DNA of 64,000 nt from Palsa-89 sp963824345 (GTDB taxonomy: Bacteria > Acidobacteriota > Terriglobia > Bryobacterales > Bryobacteraceae), in contig CAWGOZ010000023.1 in NCBI GenBank assembly GCA_963824345.1, positions 372,001 through 436,000 on the forward strand. Reading direction: 5' to 3'. The first letter of the stretch is position 1, and every line of letters begins with the position of its first letter. The translations under genes and the position numbers were made by a program. Under the pieces are notes generated by a model. The model was not told where the DNA came from. It did not search any database and was given only the letters and a program-made list of their open reading frames with translations. Of this stretch, positions 51,090 to 59,851 are shown piece after piece.

Positions 51090-52792
51090 TTTACTTTGGT
51101 ACCTTTCCCTTCCTCGATTACATTCAGCCGGTCCACAGCGATATTGGTGAAAGTTTCCTTCCCGGTGGATGGCCAGCGAACTTCCAGTCGCTCGATCTTG
51201 TCAGCCGGTCCAAGACCGAAATGGACGCGCCGCATGGATTGACCAGCGAAGCTGTTGCCTCCATCCACGAACCGCAAATACGTTTTCCCGGCCGCCGTGA
51301 GACGCACTTGAGCTCCCACCGCCTCGCTGTTCGATTTGGACCCCTTGAGCAGGAACTGAGCCCAGTGAGGACCTGCCGGCATGACGTTGTGATAAAGATA
51401 CGGCTCGGCGTTCGCATTGGCCGCGAAGATGTCCAGCCGCCCATCGTTGTCGAAATCCGCAATGGCCACGCCGCGGCCGTCGCGCACCGAATCCAGCCCG
51501 TACTTGGCGGCCTCGTCCTTAAAAATCTGCCCGCGCTCATTGTGGAAGAGACGTTTTTTCTGATATCCGCTCAGGCTCTTGTTGCCCATGGGCGGCCAAT
51601 TGCGCGCATCGGCGAAATCGATACCCGGCCGGGTGATCATAGCGAAGATGTCCGGAACGTAACTGTCTTTGCCCGCCGATACCCAGCCATTCATGACGTA
51701 CAGGTCGAGCCAGCCGTCGTTGTCGTAGTCGAAGAACTTCGCGCCCCAACCCCAGCCGGTGTCGGATGTGCCGGTTTCGCGCGCCACATCGGTAAACTTG
51801 AGATTCCCGTCGTTGTGCCACAGGAAATTGCCTTCGCGCATGTAGTCGTCGGTAATGTTTGTGACGTAAATATCGAGCAGGCCGTCGTTGTCGAAGTCTC
51901 CCCACTCGGCGTTCATTCCTTTTTTCGTGTCGAAGCCGATGGCGGATTCGGTGATGTCGGTAAACGAGCCATCTCCATTGTTGCGGAAGAATCGATCGGT
52001 GCCGAAGTCGCAAGCGATATAAAGATCGTCGTCGCCGTCGTTGTCGGCGTCGGCATGGCCGATATCCAGGGTCCAGCCGCTTTGCGCCAGGCCCGCCTTC
52101 TTGGTCACGTCGGTGAAAGTGCCATTTCCGTTGTTGTGGAACAAGGTAACGCCCCCGCCGTTGTTGGCGGTCTCGAAGCTTTCCGGAAAGAAGCGCGGAG
52201 TGGCGGGATCGAATATGTTGACCGGTTGGAAATACGATGCGAAGAGAATGTCCACGAAGCCGTCGCGATCGTAATCGAAGGCAACGGCTTTGATGGCATT
52301 CATATAGCGATCGATACCCGCGCTCTTTGAGATCTCTTTGAATTTGCCGCCGCCGAGATTCTCGTAAAGCTGGCTGTGTCCGAAACGGACCACCAGCAAA
52401 TCCGGCCGCCCGTCGTTGTTGAAGTCCAGCCAGAGCGCCGCGGAGGTCGCGTTCGTTTCATCATTTCCGTTCGCCACTCCGGCCTGTTCCGCAACGTCAG
52501 TGAATGTGAGGTTGTGGTTATTGTGATAAAGGTGATTGCGGCCGTCAATGCCTGAATCCGTCACAAATACGTCGTCGTAACCGTCGCCATCGTAGTCGGC
52601 CACGGCCGCCGCCGCGCCCAACGCCGTATAGCCGGCCATGATGTTGGCGTAGGGATTGTGGAAGGCGCGATTGGTATGACGGTGGTTGATTCCGGCTTCG
52701 CGGGTGATGTCGACAAACCACGAACCGGACTCGGCCGCCCACAGCAGAGCGCCCGCGCCCGCCAATGAGGCCAACCCAAACACAAGCTTCAT
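51086..52792 (-). CDS. Secreted CRTAC1-family FG-GAP/ASPIC-UnbV protein, first gene of operon
   Basis: A 568-residue protein, signal peptide MKLVFGLASLAGAGALLWA, then ITREAGINHRHTNRAFHNPY and seven calcium-binding blades (ADYDGDGYDDVFV, LDFNNDGRPDLLV, GDFDNDGLLDIYV, FDYDNDGWLDLYV, ADFDNDGRLDIFA). The ASPIC/UnbV end is VGAQVRLTAAGKTYLRFV ... EVRWPSTG. ATG at 52792 is chosen by the signal peptide; the longer frame to 53086 lies inside the divergent ketosynthase gene. It leads a seven-gene operon and faces the ketosynthase operon across 153 bp, a probable shared promoter region. Confidence 0.9.
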   Translation of the reverse strand: MKLVFGLASLAGAGALLWAAESGSWFVDITREAGINHRHTNRAFHNPYANIMAGYTALGAAAAVADYDGDGYDDVFVTDSGIDGRNHLYHNNHNLTFTDVAEQAGVANGNDETNATSAALWLDFNNDGRPDLLVVRFGHSQLYENLGGGKFKEISKSAGIDRYMNAIKAVAFDYDRDGFVDILFASYFQPVNIFDPATPRFFPESFETANNGGGVTLFHNNGNGTFTDVTKKAGLAQSGWTLDIGHADADNDGDDDLYIACDFGTDRFFRNNGDGSFTDITESAIGFDTKKGMNAEWGDFDNDGLLDIYVTNITDDYMREGNFLWHNDGNLKFTDVARETGTSDTGWGWGAKFFDYDNDGWLDLYVMNGWVSAGKDSYVPDIFAMITRPGIDFADARNWPPMGNKSLSGYQKKRLFHNERGQIFKDEAAKYGLDSVRDGRGVAIADFDNDGRLDIFAANANAEPYLYHNVMPAGPHWAQFLLKGSKSNSEAVGAQVRLTAAGKTYLRFVDGGNSFAGQSMRRVHFGLGPADKIERLEVRWPSTGKETFTNIAVDRLNVIEEGKGTKVK

Positions 52793-52945
52793 AGCGCGAG
52801 ATCTTCCTCTCCTATTGTTCTCGTAGACGGCACGGCGATCGGCCAGCGGATGAACCTCAGTGTACCGCGAAGCGGCTGTGGACAAAGAGCCGGGTCCGCC
52901 CCGATCTGGCCCGGATCTGGTACGTTGAGTAATCTCCTTGCTCTT

Positions 52946-54163
52946 ATGCAGCGCGTCGTAATCACAGGTGTTGGCGTTGTTTCTCCAATCGGTTCCGGCA
53001 GAGAACAGTTCTGGTCGGGATTGCTGGCCGGCAAGTGCGGCATCGGGCCGGTGACGTCGTTCGATACGTCGGCGTATCCGGTGCACATTGGCGCCGAGGT
53101 GAAGGACTTCGTTGCCGCTCCCTATTTTGAGCGTCTGGATTCAGCCGGCATCTGCAGGGCGTCGCAGATGTCGGTGGCCGCGGCTCGCATGGCGCTGGAG
53201 GATGCCGGATTGGACTTGGCCGCGAGCGATCGCTGGCGCGTCGGCGTTTCCATGGGGACCACCTCGGGCGAAGCCGAGTGCATCGAGCGCTATAACGATT
53301 CCCGCAAACAACCCAGCGAGGCCAATTCGGCCGGTAAGGCGCTGGCCGATTATCCCTCCCACATGATCCCCCGCCACGTGGCGGTGGAGTTGGACGTGCA
53401 TGGTCCGTGTGTCATGATTCCCGCGGCATGCGCGGCCGGCAATTTCGCCATCGGCTACGGATTGGATGCCATTCGAATGGGCCGCGCGGATTTGATGCTG
53501 AGCGGAGGAGCCGATCGTTTCACGCGCATTCCCTACACCGGTTTCGCGCGGCTGGGCGCCATCGCTCCGGAGCGCTGCCAGCCCTTCGACCGGAATCGCA
53601 AAGGAATGGTTCCCGGAGAAGGCGCCGCTGTGCTGGTATTGGAGCAGCGCGACGCCGCCCTGGCGCGGGGCGCGAAGATTTACGCCGAAGTGCTGGGGTA
53701 CGGCGTGAGTTGCGATTCGCATCATATGACCGCGGCCCATCCCCAGGGGGACGGAGCCATCCGCGCGATGCAAGCCGCCATGCGGGAAAGCGGGGTGACC
53801 ACGGATGACATCGACTACATCAGCGCGCACGGCACCGGCACCCCCACCAACGATCGCGTGGAGGCCATGGCAGTGCGCACCTTGTTTGGATCGCGCGCCA
53901 GCCAGGTACCGATGAGCTCGATAAAATCCATGCTCGGACACACTATGGGCGCAGCCAGCGCAATCGAAGCAGTGGCATGTGCGCTGGCTCTCGATTCCGG
54001 CTGGATTCCGCCGACCATCAATCACGAAATTCCCGATGAGGACTGCACGCTGGATTTCGTTCCCAACCGGGCGCGCCATACCTCGCCCAAGGTGCTCCTA
54101 AACAACGCCTATGCATTTGGAGGCAACAACGCTTGCCTGTGCCTGAGACGTCACCAGGGATGA
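52946..54163 (+). CDS. Beta-ketoacyl-ACP synthase II-type ketosynthase
   Basis: A 405-residue FabF-like condensing enzyme with an intact Cys-His-His triad: Cys162 in PAACAAGNF, His295 in SAHGTGTPTND and His332 in MLGHTMGAAS, plus the Lys before it in SSIKSMLGH. Starts MQRVVITGVGVVSPIGSG at 52946; the longer frame to 52850 is unlikely. It extends an acyl-ACP by two carbons with malonyl-ACP. The very next gene encodes a homolog that lacks both His, so the pair looks like a KS-alpha/KS-beta heterodimer of type II polyketide or aryl-polyene-like systems rather than housekeeping FabF. Confidence 0.92.
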   Translation: MQRVVITGVGVVSPIGSGREQFWSGLLAGKCGIGPVTSFDTSAYPVHIGAEVKDFVAAPYFERLDSAGICRASQMSVAAARMALEDAGLDLAASDRWRVGVSMGTTSGEAECIERYNDSRKQPSEANSAGKALADYPSHMIPRHVAVELDVHGPCVMIPAACAAGNFAIGYGLDAIRMGRADLMLSGGADRFTRIPYTGFARLGAIAPERCQPFDRNRKGMVPGEGAAVLVLEQRDAALARGAKIYAEVLGYGVSCDSHHMTAAHPQGDGAIRAMQAAMRESGVTTDDIDYISAHGTGTPTNDRVEAMAVRTLFGSRASQVPMSSIKSMLGHTMGAASAIEAVACALALDSGWIPPTINHEIPDEDCTLDFVPNRARHTSPKVLLNNAYAFGGNNACLCLRRHQG

Positions 54164-55362
54164 CTGCCGCAGCGATGAAGACCAGAGTAGTTGTAACAGG
54201 CGCCGGAGTGATCTCGCCGCTGGGCGCCGGAATCGATGAGTTTGAACGCAGACTCTACGCAGGCGAATCGGCTCTCCGGCCAAGCGCACAGTTCGCTGGA
54301 ATGACGACGGCGGAGCTGATCGATTTCCAAGCGCAAACATGGCTGGGAAACAAGGGCGTGCGCGTGTTGGACAGAACCGCGCGCCTGCTTTGTGTCGCCA
54401 CCCACATGGCGCTTTGCGGCGCCGGAGTTCCATCGCCCGTGCCGCTTGAAGAGGGATCGGAACTCGGATTAGTGTACGGCACCATGTTCGGGAGCATGCG
54501 CAGCATCACTTCCTTCGATTGGACGTCGGTGACGGAGGGCCCCAGCTATGTCAGCCCGATGGAATTCCCGAACACGGTGATCAGCTCTCCCGGTGGGCAG
54601 GCCGCAATCAAATACGGTCTGCGCGGCGTTAATTCCACCATCTGCGCGGGATCCGCGGCAGCTCTGCACGCCCTCAATTGCGCCGCCGAATTCATACGCT
54701 TCGGGCGCGCTCGCGCGGTGCTCGCGGGCGGAGCGGATGAGCTGTGCGAAGAAGCCATCCTTTCGTTCAAGTATCGCGGACTGTTGTCGCCCAGCGGCGT
54801 AGTCCGGCCTTTTGCGCAAGATCGCGATGGTACGGCTTTGGGTGAAGGCTCGGCGCTATGGATGCTGGAGGATGAGCAGACAGCGGTCGCGCGGGGAAGA
54901 ACCATCTCGCTGGAAGTGTGCGGTTTCGGCGAGGCGCAAGACGACGCACCGACGGCGGAATGCGCGGCGGCAGCCATGCGGCAGGCGATGAGGAACTCCT
55001 CGATCAGCGCGCGCGAGATTGCCTGCGTGGTGGCAGGGGCGAATGGCAGTTTGTCCGTGGATGGGGCCGAGCAGAGCGCGCTGATCGAGGTCTTCGGCCC
55101 GCAGCTCGGGGAAATCCCCGTTTGTGCTCCGAAGGCAGCGTTGGGAGAAGCTATGGGCGCCTCGGGGGCGTATTGCGCCGTGGTCGGCGGACTAGCGTTA
55201 ATGCGGCAAAGCGTGCCTCCCACCGCGAATCACGACGAGCATTCCTCGGGCCCTCTTGCGCTTTCGTCGCAGGCCCAGCAAATCCGAGGCGAGTACGCCC
55301 TGGTGAACGCTTTCAGCGATGATGGAAATGCAACGTCGCTGATCCTGCGGAGGCTATCATGA
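54160..55362 (+). CDS. Ketosynthase homolog lacking catalytic histidines (KS-beta/chain-length-factor-like)
   Basis: A 400-residue thiolase-fold protein collinear with the preceding KS. Cys162 is kept (STICAGSAAALHAL). The first catalytic His position reads GANGSLS (Asn295) and the second reads LGEAMG (Glu330), so decarboxylative condensation should fail. Chain-length factors of type II PKS usually lose the Cys instead, so this is a different pattern of loss. The ATG at 54160 overlaps the KS stop (ATGA). It probably forms a heterodimer with the upstream KS and shapes the chain cavity (inference). Confidence 0.85.
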   Translation: MTAAAMKTRVVVTGAGVISPLGAGIDEFERRLYAGESALRPSAQFAGMTTAELIDFQAQTWLGNKGVRVLDRTARLLCVATHMALCGAGVPSPVPLEEGSELGLVYGTMFGSMRSITSFDWTSVTEGPSYVSPMEFPNTVISSPGGQAAIKYGLRGVNSTICAGSAAALHALNCAAEFIRFGRARAVLAGGADELCEEAILSFKYRGLLSPSGVVRPFAQDRDGTALGEGSALWMLEDEQTAVARGRTISLEVCGFGEAQDDAPTAECAAAAMRQAMRNSSISAREIACVVAGANGSLSVDGAEQSALIEVFGPQLGEIPVCAPKAALGEAMGASGAYCAVVGGLALMRQSVPPTANHDEHSSGPLALSSQAQQIRGEYALVNAFSDDGNATSLILRRLS

Positions 55363-56102
55363 TCAAAAGCACACTGGGCGTTCCATCGCTTGACTCGATG
55401 ACGGAAGCCGGGCGAGCCATGGAAAGCGCGCTCTCCCGGATGGTCCAGCGAATGCTGGCGCCTCCACGCCATCTTTCCACTGAAGTCGATCGCTTTCAAA
55501 CGGTCCGGCAGCGGACGCTCGGCATCTTGCGGCCATTGACCTCCGAACAAGCGCTTTGGCGGCCGCGGCCTGGAACCTGGTCGATCGCCGAAATCGCCGA
55601 TCATCTGCTGCGCTCCGAGGAACTCTACCGGGAGCAGTTCCAGCGCTTGATTCAGATGGCCAGAGATGGAAAGGAGGGGACGATCCAGATTGGTTTTCAG
55701 GAACTGGATACTACCATCGCGATGGTCCCGCGCGAAGCGATCGCACTGCTCGACCTTCCGTTGCGGATGTTCAACATGTTCGTGCCGCACGCGCTGCGCG
55801 AGGTGATGGTGCGCTTTCCCCTCATCAATGCGATCAATCCCAAAGTCTCCGAGCCGCGCTCCGGCCTGGTGCTTGAAAAACTCCGGGAGGATCTGGCCGC
55901 ATCACTTGCCGCAACCGTGCAGCTCTTTGGCGGAACCTTGCCGTCGAAACTGGACCGGCTCAGGGTGAACCACGCCACCATGGGCAACAACAGTCCGATT
56001 GAACTGTTTAGTATCATGATTGCCCACGAAGAGCGGCATCAGGGGCAGATGGATGGCATTCTGCGAGACTCGAATTTCCCGAAGTCTTCCGCATCGGCCT
56101 GA
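55359..56102 (+). CDS. DinB-family putative metal-dependent protein
   Basis: A 247-residue four-helix protein of the DinB/YfiT group. The metal-binding histidines appear in WSIAEIADHLLRSEE and in MIAHEERHQGQMDGI. Family members include thiol-transferases and hydrolases; many have unknown substrates. ATGA overlap with the KS-beta-like gene places it in the ketosynthase operon, unusual for DinB proteins. A role in processing a thioester or thiol adduct is possible but speculative. Convergent with the acyltransferase fusion gene, 20 nt apart. Confidence 0.82.
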   Translation: MIKSTLGVPSLDSMTEAGRAMESALSRMVQRMLAPPRHLSTEVDRFQTVRQRTLGILRPLTSEQALWRPRPGTWSIAEIADHLLRSEELYREQFQRLIQMARDGKEGTIQIGFQELDTTIAMVPREAIALLDLPLRMFNMFVPHALREVMVRFPLINAINPKVSEPRSGLVLEKLREDLAASLAATVQLFGGTLPSKLDRLRVNHATMGNNSPIELFSIMIAHEERHQGQMDGILRDSNFPKSSASA

Positions 56103-56122
56103 CCGCTTGGGGCGGGATCCGA

Positions 56123-57691
56123 TTATTCCGCCGGCTCGATCGCCGAGGCTCCTCTGGAGCGGTGAAAGGGCGCGATCTCAGGGGACGTGCCGTTCAGAAA
56201 ATGTCCCATCACGAGGCTCTTGCGGCGCGAGACCATGTCATCGATATTTCTCTGCACGATGCTCTGCACGTAACGGCTGAATTCCTTCATTAGCCTGTCG
56301 TTGTCAGAGTCGGATGGCGACAGTCCGTCCAGCGGAACCGGCTTCAGAATGCGGACGTGCCATTTCGACGGAAGGGGAATCGGCGCCAGGGGGAACATGG
56401 GCGCGATCGGCAGATAGGGCCAGCCCAGCTCTTTCACCACCCAGCTGGAATCGATTCGGCCTAGGATCGGGAAGATTTCGGAGTGGCCCACCACCGCGAC
56501 TGGGATCACGGGCGCCTGATGCCGGACGGCAAGCCTGGCAAAATCGCTGCGGCTGAAGTCGCGCAGTTTGTGCGTCCGTTTATAAGGAGTGAAAGTTCCC
56601 CGAATGCCCTCCGGAAAGATTCCCACCAGGCTCTCTTGCTCAAACAGCCGGGCGGCATTTTCCTGGCTGGCGATCACTCCTCCAAGCTTCGTCAGGAAGT
56701 TGCTCAGAAAAGGCGTGCGCAACAAAGAATGGATGATGAGGAACCTTGGAACGCGATTGCGATGCGTAAAGAGCAAAGAGAGGTGCATTACCGCGTCCAG
56801 CGGCATGAATCCCCGGTGATTGGAAACGAATATTCCGCGGCCCGCAGCGGGGATGTTCTCCATCCCTTCGTAATCGATCCGCCAGTATATTTTTCGAAGG
56901 AAGGCAAACCACCAGCCCCAAGCCCGGATGTAGTCGAGGTCGAGGCCCCAGTCGTCGTATTTCGGCCGAAGCCTTTCCGGATGACCGCCCGGCTTTTGTG
57001 CCGCGAACTCAGAGAGCGCTTCGACCGTGGATTTTTGCGGAAGCCAGCCGAGTTCTCTGGCAGCACGATTTGCCGACATGGTCCAGTTGTATTGGAGAAA
57101 GGCCAGCCGCCGGGTCTTGGGAACCGAGAGCTGACGCGTGCCCGCCGCGCGAAATGCATCGGCTAGAGGAACCGCCCCGGGCCCGGCGGCGTTGAACAGG
57201 CCGGCGCTCCGCGATTCGGCCGCCGCCGCTAACGCACTGGCGGCATCTTCCACGCTGATGAATTGAACATTGGGATTATAGCCGGCGATCCGAGTGGCAA
57301 TTCCGCGCGCCAGCTTGGCGGTCAACGGATCGCCTTCGCCCGGATCCGCTACACTGGCCAACCGCACGGCCGCCGAATTGGGGTGCCTTCGCGCGATTTC
57401 CTCGCACTGGAGCCAGCGCTGCGCCGAATCGGTCGGCGGCAGCAAAGAGATGCGATCTTCGGTCAACATCCCCGGATTTTTCGGATTCGATCCGTAGGCG
57501 TAGCCGTGGCTTCTCAGCACCAGCCTCTTCAGACCGGGATCGTCCGCGAGAGATTGCAAGCCGGCCAGATCGCCGGGGAAATAGATGGCGCAGTCGGCGC
57601 CGTGCTCAGCCAGGGTGTGGCCGCGGCGTCCGAGTTCGGCTCGCGTGGCGCGTGCAACCGGACCGTCGAAGCCGAGGACCGCAACCCTCAT
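56123..57691 (-). CDS. Fusion: SDR-like nucleotide-sugar epimerase domain plus lysophospholipid acyltransferase
   Basis: A 522-residue protein. Residues 1-230 form a Rossmann domain (MRVAVLGFDGPVARATRAEL; AAVRLASVADPGEGDP; AARELGWLPQKSTVEAL) lacking a clear GxxGxxG and YxxxK, so probably catalytically reduced. Residues about 255-500 are a PlsC/LPLAT-like acyltransferase with SNHRGFMPLDAV (H-x6-D rather than H-x4-D), FPEGIRGTF and PVIPVAVVGHSE. It may transfer the pathway acyl chain to a lipid head group. ATG at 57691 overlaps the TetR stop (ATGA). Last gene of the six-gene reverse operon. Confidence 0.8.
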   Translation of the reverse strand: MRVAVLGFDGPVARATRAELGRRGHTLAEHGADCAIYFPGDLAGLQSLADDPGLKRLVLRSHGYAYGSNPKNPGMLTEDRISLLPPTDSAQRWLQCEEIARRHPNSAAVRLASVADPGEGDPLTAKLARGIATRIAGYNPNVQFISVEDAASALAAAAESRSAGLFNAAGPGAVPLADAFRAAGTRQLSVPKTRRLAFLQYNWTMSANRAARELGWLPQKSTVEALSEFAAQKPGGHPERLRPKYDDWGLDLDYIRAWGWWFAFLRKIYWRIDYEGMENIPAAGRGIFVSNHRGFMPLDAVMHLSLLFTHRNRVPRFLIIHSLLRTPFLSNFLTKLGGVIASQENAARLFEQESLVGIFPEGIRGTFTPYKRTHKLRDFSRSDFARLAVRHQAPVIPVAVVGHSEIFPILGRIDSSWVVKELGWPYLPIAPMFPLAPIPLPSKWHVRILKPVPLDGLSPSDSDNDRLMKEFSRYVQSIVQRNIDDMVSRRKSLVMGHFLNGTSPEIAPFHRSRGASAIEPAE

Positions 57692-58293
57692 CGCTTCAGA
57701 ACGCCACGCAGGAAGGTGTTGCACATCACGTCGAGAGCACGCTCGTCGTCGAAAGCCTCCACCTGCTTGCCTCCGAATATCTCATGCATCGTAAACATTC
57801 CGGTGAGGGAAGCCAGGAACATCGCGGACGCGGCCTCCACATCCACGCCATCGCCGAGCTCGCCGCTCTCTTTCCGCACTTTGAGGAATTCCGTGAACAG
57901 CAGCCTGCCCTGAACGATGAAAGTGCCGTAGAACAATGCTCCAACTTGGGGATTCTGCATGGTTTCGTTGAGCATCTTGGAGAGAAAAGGAGTTCGCTTC
58001 CGATACTGGTCGAGAATCACTCCGGCCAGCAGGCGCAGTTCGTCGTTCAGCGTCTCCCCTGGCATTCTGAGTTCGGGCGCCTGCGCGGCCGCGGCCATTA
58101 ATTCGAGTTCGCGTTCCAGGACGCATTTCAGGATGTTTTCGCTGGAATGATAGTGACGAACGATATCGAAGGATGCCACCCCGCTGTGCTTGGTGAGCAT
58201 GTCGAGCGTGATATCGCGCAGATGATGTTTCTCGAACAGCTGCATGGCCCCGTCGAGAACCGCCCGCTGTTGATTGGCGTCAAGTCCTTTCAT
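57688..58293 (-). CDS. TetR-family transcriptional regulator
   Basis: A 201-residue regulator starting MKGLDANQQRAVLDGAMQLF. The N-terminal HTH reads ITLDMLTKHSGVASFDIVRHYHSSENIL, slightly divergent from the TetR consensus (TVxxIAxxAGVSxGxxYxHF). The C-terminal ligand domain is helical. GGAGG lies 9 nt before the ATG at 58293, inside the end of the CrtI-like gene, supporting this start over 58302 and 58371. Encoded in the middle of the biosynthetic operon, so local autoregulation by a pathway lipid is likely. Confidence 0.88.
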   Translation of the reverse strand: MKGLDANQQRAVLDGAMQLFEKHHLRDITLDMLTKHSGVASFDIVRHYHSSENILKCVLERELELMAAAAQAPELRMPGETLNDELRLLAGVILDQYRKRTPFLSKMLNETMQNPQVGALFYGTFIVQGRLLFTEFLKVRKESGELGDGVDVEAASAMFLASLTGMFTMHEIFGGKQVEAFDDERALDVMCNTFLRGVLKR

Positions 58294-59851
58294 GACGAAC
58301 ATCCTCCATCCGGACGGCGTCGGCCCGCGCATTGAAGTTGAAGTACGCGGATGCCAGATCCTTGCCTTCATCTCTTCCGCTAAGAACGATTTTTGCTACT
58401 CGCTGGGCGGAGACGATAACCGGGGTGATTCCGCCTCCAGGCTGCGTCCAATGGCCGGTAAGATAGAGACCGTCGATGGGAGTATGAACGGGCAGACGGT
58501 TCGCGCCGAGCTGCTGCGGTGACATCTCCCAGCCGAGCATCCCTCCTTGGCGGTTATTGGTAAATCGAAACGAGGTCATGGCGGTCGCACTGCACTTTAT
58601 CACGATGTGATCTTCAATTCCGGGGAGCACCTGGCGCAGGCGCTGCATGGTGCGGCCTTCGAGCTCCGCCCGGTGGGCGTTCCAGTCCTTCACTTCGTCG
58701 AAATTCACGGGGGACGGCCGCTGGACAATCAGGGTTTGGCATCCGGGCGGCGCGATGGCAGGGTCGAAATGCGTTGGGATGAAAATCTTGAAGACGTTCT
58801 TCATGATGTCCGATTTGTCGCACTCGTTCCAGTAGTAGCCCTCCGCCGCCGCGAGTTTCTCCGGGTCCATGCCGCGCAGGCCGATGTGGACCAGGAAACA
58901 TGCGAAGGTCGGCTTCTGAGACTGGAGGTGCTCCAGCATCCAAGGGCTGCGATATTCCTCGCTCATGAGATCCCGGTAGGTGTGGAGCGCATCGGCATTC
59001 GACACAATCACGGGAGCTTCGAACTCGAACTCTTCCGGCTCCCGCTTGGAGACGGTTCTGACGCGCACGCCCCGGCACTTTCCGTTCTCCGCCAGAATCT
59101 GTCGAACCTCCGCGCACTTCAGAATCTTTCCGCCGTTTTCAAGCAGCACGCGCCCCAAGTCATCGGCGAACTTCTGCGAACTTCCTTTGGGGTAGTAATT
59201 GCCGAGGAAGTAGGAAAGCCGCAGCATGGCGTCGAAAACATAGGACGTGCGATCCGGCGACGAGCCCCAGTGCGGCGCGTCTCCCATGAGCAGGATCTTA
59301 AGCCGGGGATCCCGAAAGTGGATGTCCAGCTTGCCGGCCATCGAATACTTCTCGAGTTTCTCGATTTGATCGTTGGCAACGCCGCGGAAATAGTACAGCA
59401 GGCCATACATGTACGCCTGCTTCAGCTCGGCGAAATAAGAATCGATGCGCTCGCTCTCGTCCGGAAACCACGCCTTGAGCTTTTCCACGTATGGGCCGAA
59501 CTCGGATGGAACCGAAAAAACGGGCAGTCCCGGCAGATGAAACTGATCCACCGGGTCCATTTTGATCCATTCGGTGGGAACTCCCAGTTCACGCACCAGC
59601 TTGCCCGTGAGTGTCGCTGGATTGCCCAGCAGCGGATAGAAGTGCGTGGCAGCGTCGAAGACGAAGCCCTTGCGGCGGAACGTGGAACAGAAGCCGCCGA
59701 GCATGTAGTGGCGCTCCAGCAACAGGACCCTCATGCCGCCTCGAGCCAGGAGATTCGCGCAGAACAGTCCGCCGATACCGGCACCGATCACGATTGCGTC
59801 GTAGCGGCCGGGATAGTCGCGCCCGAAGATCGTAAAGCCTTCCGCGGTCAG
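58280..59851 (-). CDS. CrtI/phytoene-desaturase-like FAD oxidoreductase, probable CTG start
   Basis: About 523 residues. The FAD motif DAIVIGAGIGGLFCANLLAR and GGFCSTFRRKGFVFDAATHF are typical of CrtI/CrtD/CrtO and related retinol-saturase-like enzymes; C-terminal DGLYLTGHWTQPGGGITPVI is the second FAD block. A GTG at 59791 would cut into the first beta strand. Upstream in frame the coding sequence continues (TAEGFTIFGRDYPGRYDAIV) to a CTG at 59851, overlapping the FabG stop as CTGA, with an in-frame stop just above it. Expected to desaturate, isomerise or saturate a polyene chain. Part of the HMGR/FabG operon. Confidence 0.85.
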   Translation of the reverse strand: MTAEGFTIFGRDYPGRYDAIVIGAGIGGLFCANLLARGGMRVLLLERHYMLGGFCSTFRRKGFVFDAATHFYPLLGNPATLTGKLVRELGVPTEWIKMDPVDQFHLPGLPVFSVPSEFGPYVEKLKAWFPDESERIDSYFAELKQAYMYGLLYYFRGVANDQIEKLEKYSMAGKLDIHFRDPRLKILLMGDAPHWGSSPDRTSYVFDAMLRLSYFLGNYYPKGSSQKFADDLGRVLLENGGKILKCAEVRQILAENGKCRGVRVRTVSKREPEEFEFEAPVIVSNADALHTYRDLMSEEYRSPWMLEHLQSQKPTFACFLVHIGLRGMDPEKLAAAEGYYWNECDKSDIMKNVFKIFIPTHFDPAIAPPGCQTLIVQRPSPVNFDEVKDWNAHRAELEGRTMQRLRQVLPGIEDHIVIKCSATAMTSFRFTNNRQGGMLGWEMSPQQLGANRLPVHTPIDGLYLTGHWTQPGGGITPVIVSAQRVAKIVLSGRDEGKDLASAYFNFNARADAVRMEDVRHERT

